Shown: one piece after another, positions 26,222-34,753 of the stretch | Layout of the letters: each line of letters opens with the position of its first letter | How positions within the stretch are numbered: position 1 is the stretch's first letter | Assembly: GCF_000821065.1 (NCBI RefSeq) | Contig: NZ_CDGG01000001.1 | Location: forward strand, 4,464,001 to 4,528,000 | Direction of reading: 5' to 3' | Length of the DNA: 64,000 nucleotides | Origin: Oceanobacillus oncorhynchi | Lineage (GTDB): Bacteria; Bacillota; Bacilli; Bacillales; Amphibacillaceae | Notes under the pieces: generated by a model | Database searches by the model: none | What the model was told of the DNA's origin: nothing | Seen by the model: the letters and a program-made list of their open reading frames with translations, nothing else | Position numbers and translations under genes: made by a program

Positions 26222-27601
26222 TCAAATTAAATAACTCATAAATGCAGTGGCCATTCCAAAATAAATCAATGTAGAAATAAGGTCATTAATCGTTGTAATA
26301 AATGGTCCTGATGCTACTGCCGGGTCAATATTCAAGCGATTCATCAGCATCGGGATAAGAGCCCCTGCTAATGTTGCTACAAGAAGGGAACCCATAATAG
26401 ATAATCCTAAAAGTATGCCTAAATAAATACTTCCCTGCCATATAAAAATAATTGCTGCAAGGATTATTCCACAGAAGACCCCATTGATGAGTCCTGTTAA
26501 TGCTTCTCTGCCCAAAAGCTTCCATTTTCCAGTATTCTCAAATTCTCCTGTTGCCATTCCTCGTACGGATACAGCAAGAGCCTGTGTCCCAGAATTACCT
26601 GCTGTCCCTCCAATTAAAGGGATAAAAGCAGCTAAAATCGCTACTTGCTCCAGGGTTTCTTCAAAGCTGGCAATCAATGTAGCAGTTAACATACCTAAAA
26701 ATAACAGGATAACCAGCCAAGGAAGTCTTTTTCTTGCTGAACGAATTGCTGTATCGTCCTTAATATCCGTGTTGGACATTGCGGCTAATTTGGAGTAGTC
26801 CTCACTGGCCTCTTCTTCCATAACGTCTAAAATATCATCGACTGTGATAATACCTAGAAGATGATCTTGAAAGTCAACTACCGGAAGTGCAAGAAAATCA
26901 TAATCCCTGAACATCTGTGCAACATCTTCCTGATCCTTTGCAACGGATACAGCGACAACTTTGGTACTCATGACTTCTTTAATCAATGTATCATGGTCCG
27001 CAATAATTAAATCTCTTATTGATAAGACACCGACTAAATGTTTATCATCATCGAGAACAAACAAGTAATAAATCGTCTCAGCGTCTGGAGCTTCTTTTTT
27101 TAACTGATTCATCGTCTCCGCAACCGTTTGATTTTCAAAGAGGACGACATATTCTGTTGTCATAATACTACCAGCGGTTTTTTCTTCATAATGAAGCAGC
27201 TGTTTAATATCGTTAGCAGATTCCTTATCCATGATTGTTAAATAACTGACCACTTTTTCTTTATCCAGCTCATTCAAAATATCGACTGCATCATCGACAG
27301 GCATTTCAGCAAAAATCATCGCAGCATATCTCGGATCCATCTCCTCAAAAAACTCAACGACATCATCCAAATCAATATTGATTAATATCTCTGACATTTC
27401 TTCAGGAGATAAATACGTGTATATCTGTGACCTTCTTTCTTCATCCTGCTGCTGGAAAAATACAGCCTGATCATATGGATGGTTTTCCAGAAACTCTGTC
27501 CGAAACTCCTCCATGTTTTCCATTTCCAATGCTTCTTGAACTTTATCAATATGTTCTTGAAACTGTTCTTTATATTGAACATCATATTGATCCTTTTTCA
27601 T
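26222..27601 (-). CDS. mgtE: Magnesium transporter MgtE
   Basis: Mg2+-selective channel/transporter in the cell membrane. The 459 residues show the family order: N-terminal superhelical MgtE_N domain with repeated acidic patches (1-130, e.g. LDDVVEFFEEMDPRYAA), two CBS domains (about 135-255, TTEYVVLFENQTVAETM and STKVVAVSVAKDQEDVA) that sense Mg2+, a connecting helix and five transmembrane segments from about 285 (GGTAGNSGTQALAVSVRGMA is the conserved pore region). The start ATG 27601 follows AAGGGGG; the frame upstream of it is unsupported. Confidence 0.95.
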   Translation of the reverse strand: MKKDQYDVQYKEQFQEHIDKVQEALEMENMEEFRTEFLENHPYDQAVFFQQQDEERRSQIYTYLSPEEMSEILINIDLDDVVEFFEEMDPRYAAMIFAEMPVDDAVDILNELDKEKVVSYLTIMDKESANDIKQLLHYEEKTAGSIMTTEYVVLFENQTVAETMNQLKKEAPDAETIYYLFVLDDDKHLVGVLSIRDLIIADHDTLIKEVMSTKVVAVSVAKDQEDVAQMFRDYDFLALPVVDFQDHLLGIITVDDILDVMEEEASEDYSKLAAMSNTDIKDDTAIRSARKRLPWLVILLFLGMLTATLIASFEETLEQVAILAAFIPLIGGTAGNSGTQALAVSVRGMATGEFENTGKWKLLGREALTGLINGVFCGIILAAIIFIWQGSIYLGILLGLSIMGSLLVATLAGALIPMLMNRLNIDPAVASGPFITTINDLISTLIYFGMATAFMSYLI

Positions 27602-27714
27602 AGCAATTCCCCCTTTCTTTTCACTGATTTTCTTATTCTTACACATCCTTCCCTATTTTACAAGATGCGAAACAAATAGCAAGTCTTATAGCAGCAAACA
27701 AGAACTTTATCTCA

Positions 27715-28131
27715 CTATATAAATTGAAGTAAGAAATTACACTTTATTTTTCTTATAAAAATGACGAAATAATGATTGAAAACAGTAACTAGCGACGGTT
27801 TTTGATGGGGCGAGTAATCGCAATGGTTTTCGGTGGGGCGAGTAACCGCAGTCCCAGTCCCGGAAGAAAAACACGGAGACTCCTGGTCGGCTAAGAACGG
27901 TCACGTCCTGTGACCAACGACCGACACTAGGACGTCCTGTCCGTCGTGGGAAAGCGCGGAGGGAAGACCCCGCAGAAAAAAAGCGAACTTCTTTTTTTCT
28001 ACCCGCGGGGCAAGTCTTCTTTAAAGGAGATGAGCTCGGGGCCCACGGAAAGCGTAGTGTTTTTCTGGGGTTGCGATTACTCACCCCATGAAACCCGTTG
28101 TAGCGGTAGCTATTAATTTCAATTTATATAG
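27715..28131. mobile_element. MITE-like repeat, copy 2 (417 bp)
   Basis: Same 14-bp terminal inverted repeats and flanking segments as 17737-18125. It has an additional internal piece (about 27836-27910, with a second GGGGCGAGTAACCGCAGTCCC module) and lacks some middle bases of copy 1. Open frames in it have no start signals. Confidence 0.75.
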
Positions 28132-28533
28132 ATAATCAGCTTTTTCTTTGCTGGCTATACACTTAAAAAGGTTACGATGCTATTTATTTTCCTGAAGGCA
28201 ACTTTTTTACCCAGCACTCACTTTATATGTGTTTTTTCTTGTTGTCAAGTAAATTTCCTTCAATATATTATTTTGTGTTAGGGAAACATTAAATTTTTCC
28301 AATTTGAAGTTCACGTGTACAGGAAGATTACTATATCTATTATTTTAATTTACATGCGTGTTCAAAAAAGCACGGTAAAAAAATACGCTTCAAAAATGGA
28401 AAAAATCCAATACATAATGGACCGGTAAAAAAGATTTCATTCACCATCACATACTTCAAAGAAAATTAAGTTATACTGTAAGATGAGCCTATATTTTAAT
28501 GAAATGAACTTATATGTACAAGGAGGTTTGACG
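28132..28533. other. Intergenic stretch before prpE, no feature recognised
   Basis: About 400 AT-rich bases with no convincing gene, RNA or strong terminator. It presumably holds the prpE promoter, but no clear -35/-10 pair stands out. Confidence 0.5.
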
Positions 28534-29283
28534 ATGAAATTAGATATTATCGGCGACATACATGGATGCTTGGACGAGCTTTTAGACTTGCTGGACAAGC
28601 TGAAATATCATCAGAATAATGGCATCTATTCTCATCCTCACGGCAACAAAATCGTATTTATAGGAGACATCACAGACCGCGGACCAGATTCCATCGCTGT
28701 TATACGGCTGGTCTATCAGTTAGTTATGGAACAAAAAATAGCTTATTATGTCCCGGGAAATCATTGCAATAAATTATACCGTTTTTTTTTAGGAAACCGG
28801 GTACAGGAAAAGCATGGTTTAGAAACGACGGTTGCTGAATGGAAAAGCTTAAATGAATCTCAACAAATGGACATTCAGGAAAAGTTTATGACGCTTTATG
28901 AGAAAGCTCCTTTGTATTTACATTTTGAAGACATGAAATTAGTTGTTGCTCACGCAGGAATAAAGGAACATTTAATTGGACAGAAAGCCGGGCACACAAA
29001 ATCATTTGTCCTTTATGGAGATGTCACTGGCCAAACAGACCATCAGGGAAAACCAATCCGGCGGGACTGGGCAAAGCATTACCGGGGAGAGCCATGTATT
29101 GTTTACGGGCATACACCTGTTATAGAACCGCGTCAAATCAACCGGACAATCAATATAGATACAGGTTGTGTGTTCGGAAATAAACTGACTGCTTTTCAAT
29201 TTCCCGAGCAGACAATCATTTCCGTGCCATCCAACCAATCCTTTCAGCCTGAGCGGTTTACAGATTTCCCGGATAATCCATAG
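28534..29283 (+). CDS. prpE: Bis(5'-nucleosyl)-tetraphosphatase / metallophosphatase PrpE
   Basis: Calcineurin-like phosphatase; B. subtilis PrpE hydrolyses diadenosine tetraphosphate and affects germination. The 249 residues carry the metal motifs GDIHGC (6-11), GDITDRG (about 45-51) and GNHCNKLYRF (about 79-88), plus VVAHAGI and YGHTPV for the remaining ligands. The ATG at 28534 follows AGGAGG; the frame continues upstream without signal. It is convergent with the RluA-family gene and overlaps it by 26 bases at the 3' ends. Confidence 0.92.
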   Translation: MKLDIIGDIHGCLDELLDLLDKLKYHQNNGIYSHPHGNKIVFIGDITDRGPDSIAVIRLVYQLVMEQKIAYYVPGNHCNKLYRFFLGNRVQEKHGLETTVAEWKSLNESQQMDIQEKFMTLYEKAPLYLHFEDMKLVVAHAGIKEHLIGQKAGHTKSFVLYGDVTGQTDHQGKPIRRDWAKHYRGEPCIVYGHTPVIEPRQINRTINIDTGCVFGNKLTAFQFPEQTIISVPSNQSFQPERFTDFPDNP

Positions 29284-30181
29284 ACAAGCTTTTTTTACAT
29301 GCAGCCATATCTGAGGAAAGCATACAGTGGAATTGCATTTTCTTATGTTCAAAAGGATTCTCCCATTCAATTGCTGTACAATGCAGCGCTTGACGCTCGA
29401 GGGCATCTGTGCTTCCTCCATACAGGTCATCACCCAGAAGAGGATGCCCCAAATGGCTGAAATGAACACGAATTTGATGCGTTCTCCCTGTTTCCAATTG
29501 AATTCGCAAAAGAGAGGCTCCAGAAAGTTTGGATACAGTCTGGTAATGTGTCGTTGCTTCCTTTCCATCCTCCCAGTTCACTTCACGTTCTATAATAGAT
29601 GTTTTCTTGCGGGCGATTGGCGCATGTACCGTTCCGGCTGAAGGAGTCATTTCTCCAGTAATAATCGCTTCGTACGTACGATGGATTTGATTCTTTTTCT
29701 GCGCTTTGGATAACAGCGCATGCGCATACCGGTTTTTCGCAACTAAAACAAGACCAGACGTATCTCTGTCTAATCTTGTTACGATATGCACCGTTGCCGG
29801 ATGATCTGATGCATTATAATAGGCCTGAATCCCGTTTGCTAATGAATCACGGCGGTCATTCATTGCTGGAAGACAAGCCTGACCAGCCGGTTTATTTAAT
29901 ACTAAATGATCTTCATCCTCATAAATAATTGCCAAATTCATTTCTGTTGCTTCAATACCGCCTGACACTTCATCAGGAAAAATGACGGTTAACGTATCAT
30001 TTTTCCTGAGTGCTTCGGTTATATATCTCTTCTTTTCGTTGATTAAAAATTTTCCGCCCTCTTGTTTCATAGCAGTCAGCAGTCTTCTTGAAAAGCCCTG
30101 CTTTTTCTGTAAAAATTCCTTTATCGTCAGCTGAGCACTATCCTCCGGAATTACCCAGCTTTTTTGTATCGCTGCAGTCAC
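29258..30181 (-). CDS. yjbO: RluA-family pseudouridine synthase (YjbO)
   Basis: Converts uridine to pseudouridine in rRNA or tRNA. The 307-residue protein has an S4-like N-terminal region and the catalytic motif with its aspartate, VTRLDRDTSGLVLVAKN (about 130-146), plus the RluA blocks LLRIQLETGRTHQIRVHFSHLG and LLGDDLYGG. It starts with GTG directly after the NAD kinase stop (TAAGTG), with GAGGTGG as SD, so translation is coupled. Order sasB-nadK-yjbO is the B. subtilis yjbM-yjbN-yjbO operon. Target base not known. Confidence 0.9.
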   Translation of the reverse strand: MTAAIQKSWVIPEDSAQLTIKEFLQKKQGFSRRLLTAMKQEGGKFLINEKKRYITEALRKNDTLTVIFPDEVSGGIEATEMNLAIIYEDEDHLVLNKPAGQACLPAMNDRRDSLANGIQAYYNASDHPATVHIVTRLDRDTSGLVLVAKNRYAHALLSKAQKKNQIHRTYEAIITGEMTPSAGTVHAPIARKKTSIIEREVNWEDGKEATTHYQTVSKLSGASLLRIQLETGRTHQIRVHFSHLGHPLLGDDLYGGSTDALERQALHCTAIEWENPFEHKKMQFHCMLSSDMAACKKSLSMDYPGNL

Positions 30182-30985
30182 TTAATCCACCTCAGTAACA
30201 AAGGAATCCCGTACACGATGCCAGAAAGGAAATTGTCTAAATCGCGCAAAACGGATTTTTTCATTGGCCACACGGCATTGAATCGATTTTACTTCATGAT
30301 AATTCTTTGTGAAATGATCAATCTGAATCAAGAAGGAATTATCCACCATCGGCTTTAGAAAGCATGTATGGTGCTTCGGTAAAACTAACGGCGAGCCAAT
30401 CGTCCGAAAAACACGGTTATTAATCGATGCATTCTCCGTTATCTGAATAGCTTCCAGAGACGGGTGAATAATTGCTCCTCCAAGCGCTTTATTATATGCT
30501 GTGCTGCCGGAAGGGGTCGATATACATATCCCATCCCCGCGGAATGTCTCAAAATGCTCCCCCTTCAACTCCACATCTAAGACAACAGATGAACCATCTG
30601 CCGTTTTGATCATCGCTTCATTTAACGCAAGATGCCTGTCTTCTTTTTTCCCTAATTCGTCCCGGATGATTACTTCCATTAATGGATATTCTACCGTTTG
30701 AAATGGCGTTCTCGCAATTTCAGTCAAGAGCTTATCCACTTCCTCCTGCGTCCAATCCGTGTAAAAACCTAAATGACCGGTGTGAATCCCGATAAACGCT
30801 GTTTCTTTCAGACGGTGATTATAGCGATGAAAAGCTTCTAAAAAGGTACCGTCGCCGCCAACTGAAATAGCCAAATCAGGCTCCTCCTTGTGATATTCCA
30901 GTCCAAAAGACTCCAAATATTGCCGCATCATGTTCTTTATTTTATTTGACCGCTTGTCTCCTCTAGAAACAATTTTAAACTTCAT
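30182..30985 (-). CDS. nadK: NAD kinase (YjbN type)
   Basis: Makes NADP from NAD and ATP/polyphosphate. The 267-residue protein has [10 protein letters not shown] (about 43-52) with the catalytic Asp and [23 protein letters not shown] for substrate binding. It is the second NAD kinase in the window, paralogous to 6083-6880. It sits between the alarmone synthetase and the pseudouridine synthase, the standard Bacillus yjbN position. Confidence 0.95.
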   Translation of the reverse strand: MKFKIVSRGDKRSNKIKNMMRQYLESFGLEYHKEEPDLAISVGGDGTFLEAFHRYNHRLKETAFIGIHTGHLGFYTDWTQEEVDKLLTEIARTPFQTVEYPLMEVIIRDELGKKEDRHLALNEAMIKTADGSSVVLDVELKGEHFETFRGDGICISTPSGSTAYNKALGGAIIHPSLEAIQITENASINNRVFRTIGSPLVLPKHHTCFLKPMVDNSFLIQIDHFTKNYHEVKSIQCRVANEKIRFARFRQFPFWHRVRDSFVTEVD

Positions 30986-31005
30986 TACATTTTCCCATCC
31001 TTTGC

Positions 31006-31614
31006 CTATGATTTACGATGAAAAACACGCTGAGCTTCATGGATTTCACTTCTGATTTTAGACATTTCTTCATCCAGTTTAAATGCAGCCTCGGCAGCCT
31101 TCTGCAGACGCAGTTTAACCTCTGAAGGTAAATTCCCTTCATATTTATAATTTAAAGAATGTTCATTGGTCGCCCAAAAATTCATCGCAAGTGTACGTAT
31201 TTGAACTTCAGCTATAACAATTATTCTTCCCGTCACCGTCTCCACGGGGTATTCAATAATCATATGATAAGATCTGTACCCGCTATCTTTTTTATGAAAA
31301 ACATAATCTTTTTCTTCAATAATTTGAAAATCATTGCGTTTCCTGAGCATTTCGACGATGGGATAAATATCATCAACAAATTGACAAACAACTCTTATCC
31401 CTGCGATATCCTGTAAGGTGTCTAAATTCTCAAGAGGAATTTGCCGTTCACGCGCCTTTTCGATAATACTTGGTATTGGTTTTACTCTTCCTGTGACAAA
31501 CTCAATCGGTGAATTGCTGGATTCTCTCTCATACTCAGCACGAATCCCTTTTAGCTTTACTTTTAATTCTTCCACTGCCTGTTTATATGGCGCTAACGTT
31601 TTTCCCCAGTCCAT
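31006..31614 (-). CDS. sasB: Small alarmone synthetase (RelQ/SasB, YjbM)
   Basis: Synthesises (p)ppGpp from ATP and GTP/GDP. The 202 residues consist of a synthetase domain only, without the hydrolase domain of Rel: [60 protein letters not shown] and [18 protein letters not shown] (here [16 protein letters not shown]). Close to B. subtilis YjbM throughout. First gene of the yjbM-yjbN-yjbO operon, 20 bases before nadK. Confidence 0.95.
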   Translation of the reverse strand: MDWGKTLAPYKQAVEELKVKLKGIRAEYERESSNSPIEFVTGRVKPIPSIIEKARERQIPLENLDTLQDIAGIRVVCQFVDDIYPIVEMLRKRNDFQIIEEKDYVFHKKDSGYRSYHMIIEYPVETVTGRIIVIAEVQIRTLAMNFWATNEHSLNYKYEGNLPSEVKLRLQKAAEAAFKLDEEMSKIRSEIHEAQRVFHRKS

Positions 31615-31879
31615 CGAACATCACCCTATATGTAAACTAATATTATTATTTTTATTTTATCACAGAGTAGCATTAGTACAAAGGAAAGAGGGACTTTTAA
31701 GGAAAACTCGGCAAACCGGGCCTTAAATAGGATGCTCTTAAACAACCTGCTGTCAGGAATCTCCACGCCAAAGTATCGGGTTTTTTCGAAAGCCATCTGC
31801 CCGCATAGTTATTTTTTGCAATGCTTCTTCATACAAGCCATAATAGAGATAATCTAATTTTAGAACTGGAGATTTATGT

Positions 31880-32449
31880 ATGAGCCAAGAAGTAGAAATT
31901 GAATTTAAAAACCTGCTGACCACACAGGAATATAATCAACTGGCAGAAGCTTTATTTTCACAGGCAGAGACAATAGAGCAGACAAATTATTACTTTGAAA
32001 CGCCCTCCTTTGATTTAAAAGGAAACCATTCTGCATTACGAATACGGAAAAAGAACGAAACATATACTTTAACATTAAAAGAACCGCATCCGGATGGATT
32101 ATTGGAGACGCATGACAAGCTGTCAGAGGAAGCATTTCTATCATGGACTTCCGGCTCGCCGACAGAAGCTCCAAATGTATTAAAACAGCTGCAGGAAATG
32201 TCTGTCGACGTGTCATCGCTGACTTATTTAGGAAAAATGACCACCTTACGAAAAGAGAGACCTTATCAGGATACACTCATTGTTTTAGATAAAAGTATGT
32301 ATTTAGATGCGGTGGACGCTGAGCTGGAATTAGAAGCAGCTTCAAGGGACCATGGAGAAAAAGTATTTAAAAGCTTACTTGGAAACTATGAAATACCTTT
32401 CCGGGAAACGCCCGCTAAAATAGCACGTTTTTTTAATCAAAAACAGTGA
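31880..32449 (+). CDS. yjbK: CYTH-domain protein YjbK
   Basis: CYTH family member, probably acting on triphosphates (inorganic triphosphatase or related). The 189 residues open with the metal-binding EIEFK (5-9) and carry the alternating charged strands LRIRKKNETYTLTLKEP and ELELEAASRDHG. In B. subtilis yjbK lies beside yjbI and spxH, as here. In vivo role is unknown. Confidence 0.9.
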   Translation: MSQEVEIEFKNLLTTQEYNQLAEALFSQAETIEQTNYYFETPSFDLKGNHSALRIRKKNETYTLTLKEPHPDGLLETHDKLSEEAFLSWTSGSPTEAPNVLKQLQEMSVDVSSLTYLGKMTTLRKERPYQDTLIVLDKSMYLDAVDAELELEAASRDHGEKVFKSLLGNYEIPFRETPAKIARFFNQKQ

Positions 32450-32592
32450 AACCCCCTGTAAAAAGCAGTTGTATTACAAATTGTTATTCTCCATTTGTAA
32501 TAACAAATAGGAGATTAGCCTTCTGTTACGGTACAGATTATTTGATGAAGTGAATCTATATTGCTACAATACTAGTACAAGGAGCAAATGAT

Positions 32593-32982
32593 ATGAAACA
32601 AAATAATATAAAAACGGTATATAGCGGAATTGGCGGTTATGAAAAGATGGAGCAGATTGTGGAAACATTCTATGGATATGTAAAAGAAAATCCTGTCTTA
32701 ATACCGCTTTTTCCGGATGATTTAACCGAAACAGCTCATAAACAGAAGTTATTTCTCACACAGTTTTTCGGCGGTCCGAGATTGTATGAAGAAGAACGCG
32801 GACATCCGATGTTAAGAAGAAGGCATCTTCCGTTTCCGATAACACCAAGTGCCCGAGATGCTTGGCTGGCCTGTATGAATCTTGCACTAGTAGAACACGA
32901 GGTAGAAGAACCTTATTATACGGAAATGATGGAACGAATGACCTTGACTGCAAATCATATGATGAATACCCCTGAATCTTAG
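32593..32982 (+). CDS. yjbI: Truncated hemoglobin (group II, YjbI)
   Basis: Small haem protein, likely for oxygen or NO/peroxide handling. The 129 residues have the trHbO pattern: FYGYVKENPVLIPLFPDD, then TQFFGGP, LRRRHLPFPITPSARDAWL with the proximal His (HLPF). In Firmicutes it is commonly next to the SpxH adaptor; the stop lies 16 bases before spxH, so they are co-transcribed. Confidence 0.92.
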   Translation: MKQNNIKTVYSGIGGYEKMEQIVETFYGYVKENPVLIPLFPDDLTETAHKQKLFLTQFFGGPRLYEEERGHPMLRRRHLPFPITPSARDAWLACMNLALVEHEVEEPYYTEMMERMTLTANHMMNTPES

Positions 32983-32997
32983 AAAGGAGCATTCAAA

Positions 32998-33861
32998 ATG
33001 AATGGAAATCAACAAGAACTGTCATCTTCTAATCAAATGGACCCTGCTTTTAACTACATGAAATATGTTCAAAAACCGATTGAAATGTATGTTTTTATTG
33101 ATCCATTATGTTCTGAATGCTGGGCATTAGAGCCTTATCTAAAAAAGTTATATGTTGAATATGGCCGTTTTTTTACGATAAAGCATGTAATCAGCGGACA
33201 GCTGACCGCATTAAATTCAAATGGTTTAAATAAAAACAAACAAACAAAACAATCCAGTTTCACTCATTTCCCAAGCAATCATAAAGAGATTGATTACCCT
33301 TGGGTTCCAGCTCTCGCAATTAAAGCAGCGGAACTGCAAGGCAAAAAGGCCTCTAAACAATTTATTCGCAAAATACAGGAGACACTGTTTTTTGATAAAC
33401 AGAATATCTGTAATGAGGATGTCTTATTAAGATGTGCCTCCGATGCAGCTTTAGATATCGAAGAATTTCAAAAGGATTTATTCTCAAATACTTCTAAGCG
33501 TGCACTGCAATGTGATTTACACCTTGCTTATGAGATGGAAGTAGATTATACACCTACCATTGTTTTATTTAACCAGGAAGTTGAAGATGAAGGTGTAAAG
33601 CTTTCTGGACTTCATCCGTATGATATTTATGAATTTGTGTTAAAAGAAATTTTACAGCGCACACCGATTCCGTCTGTAAAACCATCATTAATTGACTATC
33701 TGCAATTACAGAAAACAGTATGCACAAAGGAACTATCTGTTATTTATGACTGGTCCATTGATAAGACAGAAAAAGAGCTTAAAAAGCTGCAGTTTCAGCA
33801 AATCGTTGAGAGAGTGCCGGAAAAAAATGAATCCTGCTGGAAATACCTCGGCACGCTTTGA
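32998..33861 (+). CDS. spxH: ClpXP adaptor protein SpxH (YjbH)
   Basis: Brings the stress regulator Spx to ClpXP for degradation; a thioredoxin/DsbA-like fold. The 287 residues have an N-terminal CSECW motif (about 39-43, [14 protein letters not shown]), a CxxC, and the DsbA-like helical insert. Known YjbH proteins have an N-terminal Cys-rich region that may sense oxidation. Directly after yjbI. Its target spx is at 39113-39508, on the opposite strand. Confidence 0.9.
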   Translation: MNGNQQELSSSNQMDPAFNYMKYVQKPIEMYVFIDPLCSECWALEPYLKKLYVEYGRFFTIKHVISGQLTALNSNGLNKNKQTKQSSFTHFPSNHKEIDYPWVPALAIKAAELQGKKASKQFIRKIQETLFFDKQNICNEDVLLRCASDAALDIEEFQKDLFSNTSKRALQCDLHLAYEMEVDYTPTIVLFNQEVEDEGVKLSGLHPYDIYEFVLKEILQRTPIPSVKPSLIDYLQLQKTVCTKELSVIYDWSIDKTEKELKKLQFQQIVERVPEKNESCWKYLGTL

Positions 33862-33987
33862 ATCTATCATGATTAATGTCTGAGCTTCCTAGAAGTTAAG
33901 GCTTCCCGGCAGCCAAACGACCGATGCGTTAATACAAATTAGGAAATACACTTATTTTGAGCATGGTTATCAATTTATTTTATTTTG

Positions 33988-34027
33988 AACCTGATCCGAT
34001 CAAAAAAAGACCGGATCAGGTTTTTTT
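33988..34027 (+). terminator. Terminator of the yjbI-spxH operon
   Basis: AACCTGATCCG / CCGGATCAGGTT and a T-run. A second hairpin (AAAGATACACG / CGTGTATCTTT with T-run) follows at 34033-34068. Confidence 0.85.
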
Positions 34028-34241
34028 GATAATAAAAAAGATACACGGGGCAGCGTGTATCTTTTTTTCCGTCTTTGTATAATTACAAAGGGGGGATGGG
34101 AGAAAGTTTCATGATCAAACAAAAGGGGTATTTGTTTGTAATCAACTTACAATTATATTCTAGCAAGTTCCTTTTCAGTTTTCAATAATTATGTGCATCT
34201 TTTCACAAAATATTCACTTCTGTTCTTTTCCGGCAGTCATT

Positions 34242-34437
34242 GTGTCATTTTTGTTGGACTTTTTGAACTTCCTATAATAACAAATGTTTAAAAAGTCTGA
34301 TAAAAATGACCAATAAGTTCAAGGCGACGAGATTTTTCCGAACGGAGCGTATGCTTTAAAATACGTGAGTAGCGGAAAAATCTCGTCAACGCAGAAATTC
34401 GCCGTGTCATTTTTATTGGACTTTTTGAACTTCTTCT
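34242..34437. repeat. Large hairpin repeat, about 150 bp, with 30-bp direct repeat
   Basis: GACGAGATTTTTCCG (34326-34340) and CGGAAAAATCTCGTC (34373-34387) form a perfect 15-bp inner stem; outer arms AAAAGTCTGATAAAAATGAC (34291-34310) and GTGTCATTTTTATTGGAC near 34404-34421 also pair. The 30-base 3' edge (34404-34433) is repeated with one mismatch at 34242-34271. No gene. Confidence 0.75.
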
Positions 34438-34507
34438 TCTAGAAGAAATAACTCGGACATATAATGCAGTACAAACCAATTCCCCATCAAAGGAGGAGTC
34501 CAATCAT

Positions 34508-34687
34508 ATGCGGCGTAATTATTTTCCTTTCTTATTCATACTTTTAGTGATTATCGCCTTTTTCTTTAATTTATTAGGCTTTATGAACATGATACCTATG
34601 TATATAACGCTCCCCTTATTACTCGCATCCATTTATTGTATGCTGTCTTCCATTGCCTATCAGAAAACAAGAGGATACCGGCGCTGA
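34508..34687 (+). CDS. Small membrane protein, 59 residues
   Basis: Not recognised by family. ATG 34508 follows AAAGGAGGAG with good spacing. The product starts MRRNYFPFLFILLVIIAFFF, giving one membrane segment at about 7-22, and a second at about 31-48 (TLPLLLASIYCMLSSIAY), then a basic tail KTRGYRR. Positive-inside charges suit a two-pass protein with both ends in the cytoplasm. It is followed by a bidirectional terminator at 34708-34743. Good SD, length and composition support a real gene. Confidence 0.7.
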   Translation: MRRNYFPFLFILLVIIAFFFNLLGFMNMIPMYITLPLLLASIYCMLSSIAYQKTRGYRR

Positions 34688-34707
34688 AAATAGCATCTAT
34701 TATATCT

Positions 34708-34743
34708 AAAACGGTCAGGAAACCGAGCTTCCTGACCGTTTTT
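34708..34743. terminator. Bidirectional terminator, small membrane gene / pepF
   Basis: AAACGGTCAGG / CCTGACCGTTT with T-run on both sides. Confidence 0.85.
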
Positions 34744-34753
34744 ATGATTCATT

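Noticed and set aside
27737..28084. 115-codon open frame on the minus strand
   Set aside because: Lies wholly inside MITE-like copy 2; Arg/Ser-rich composition comes from the GC-rich repeat.
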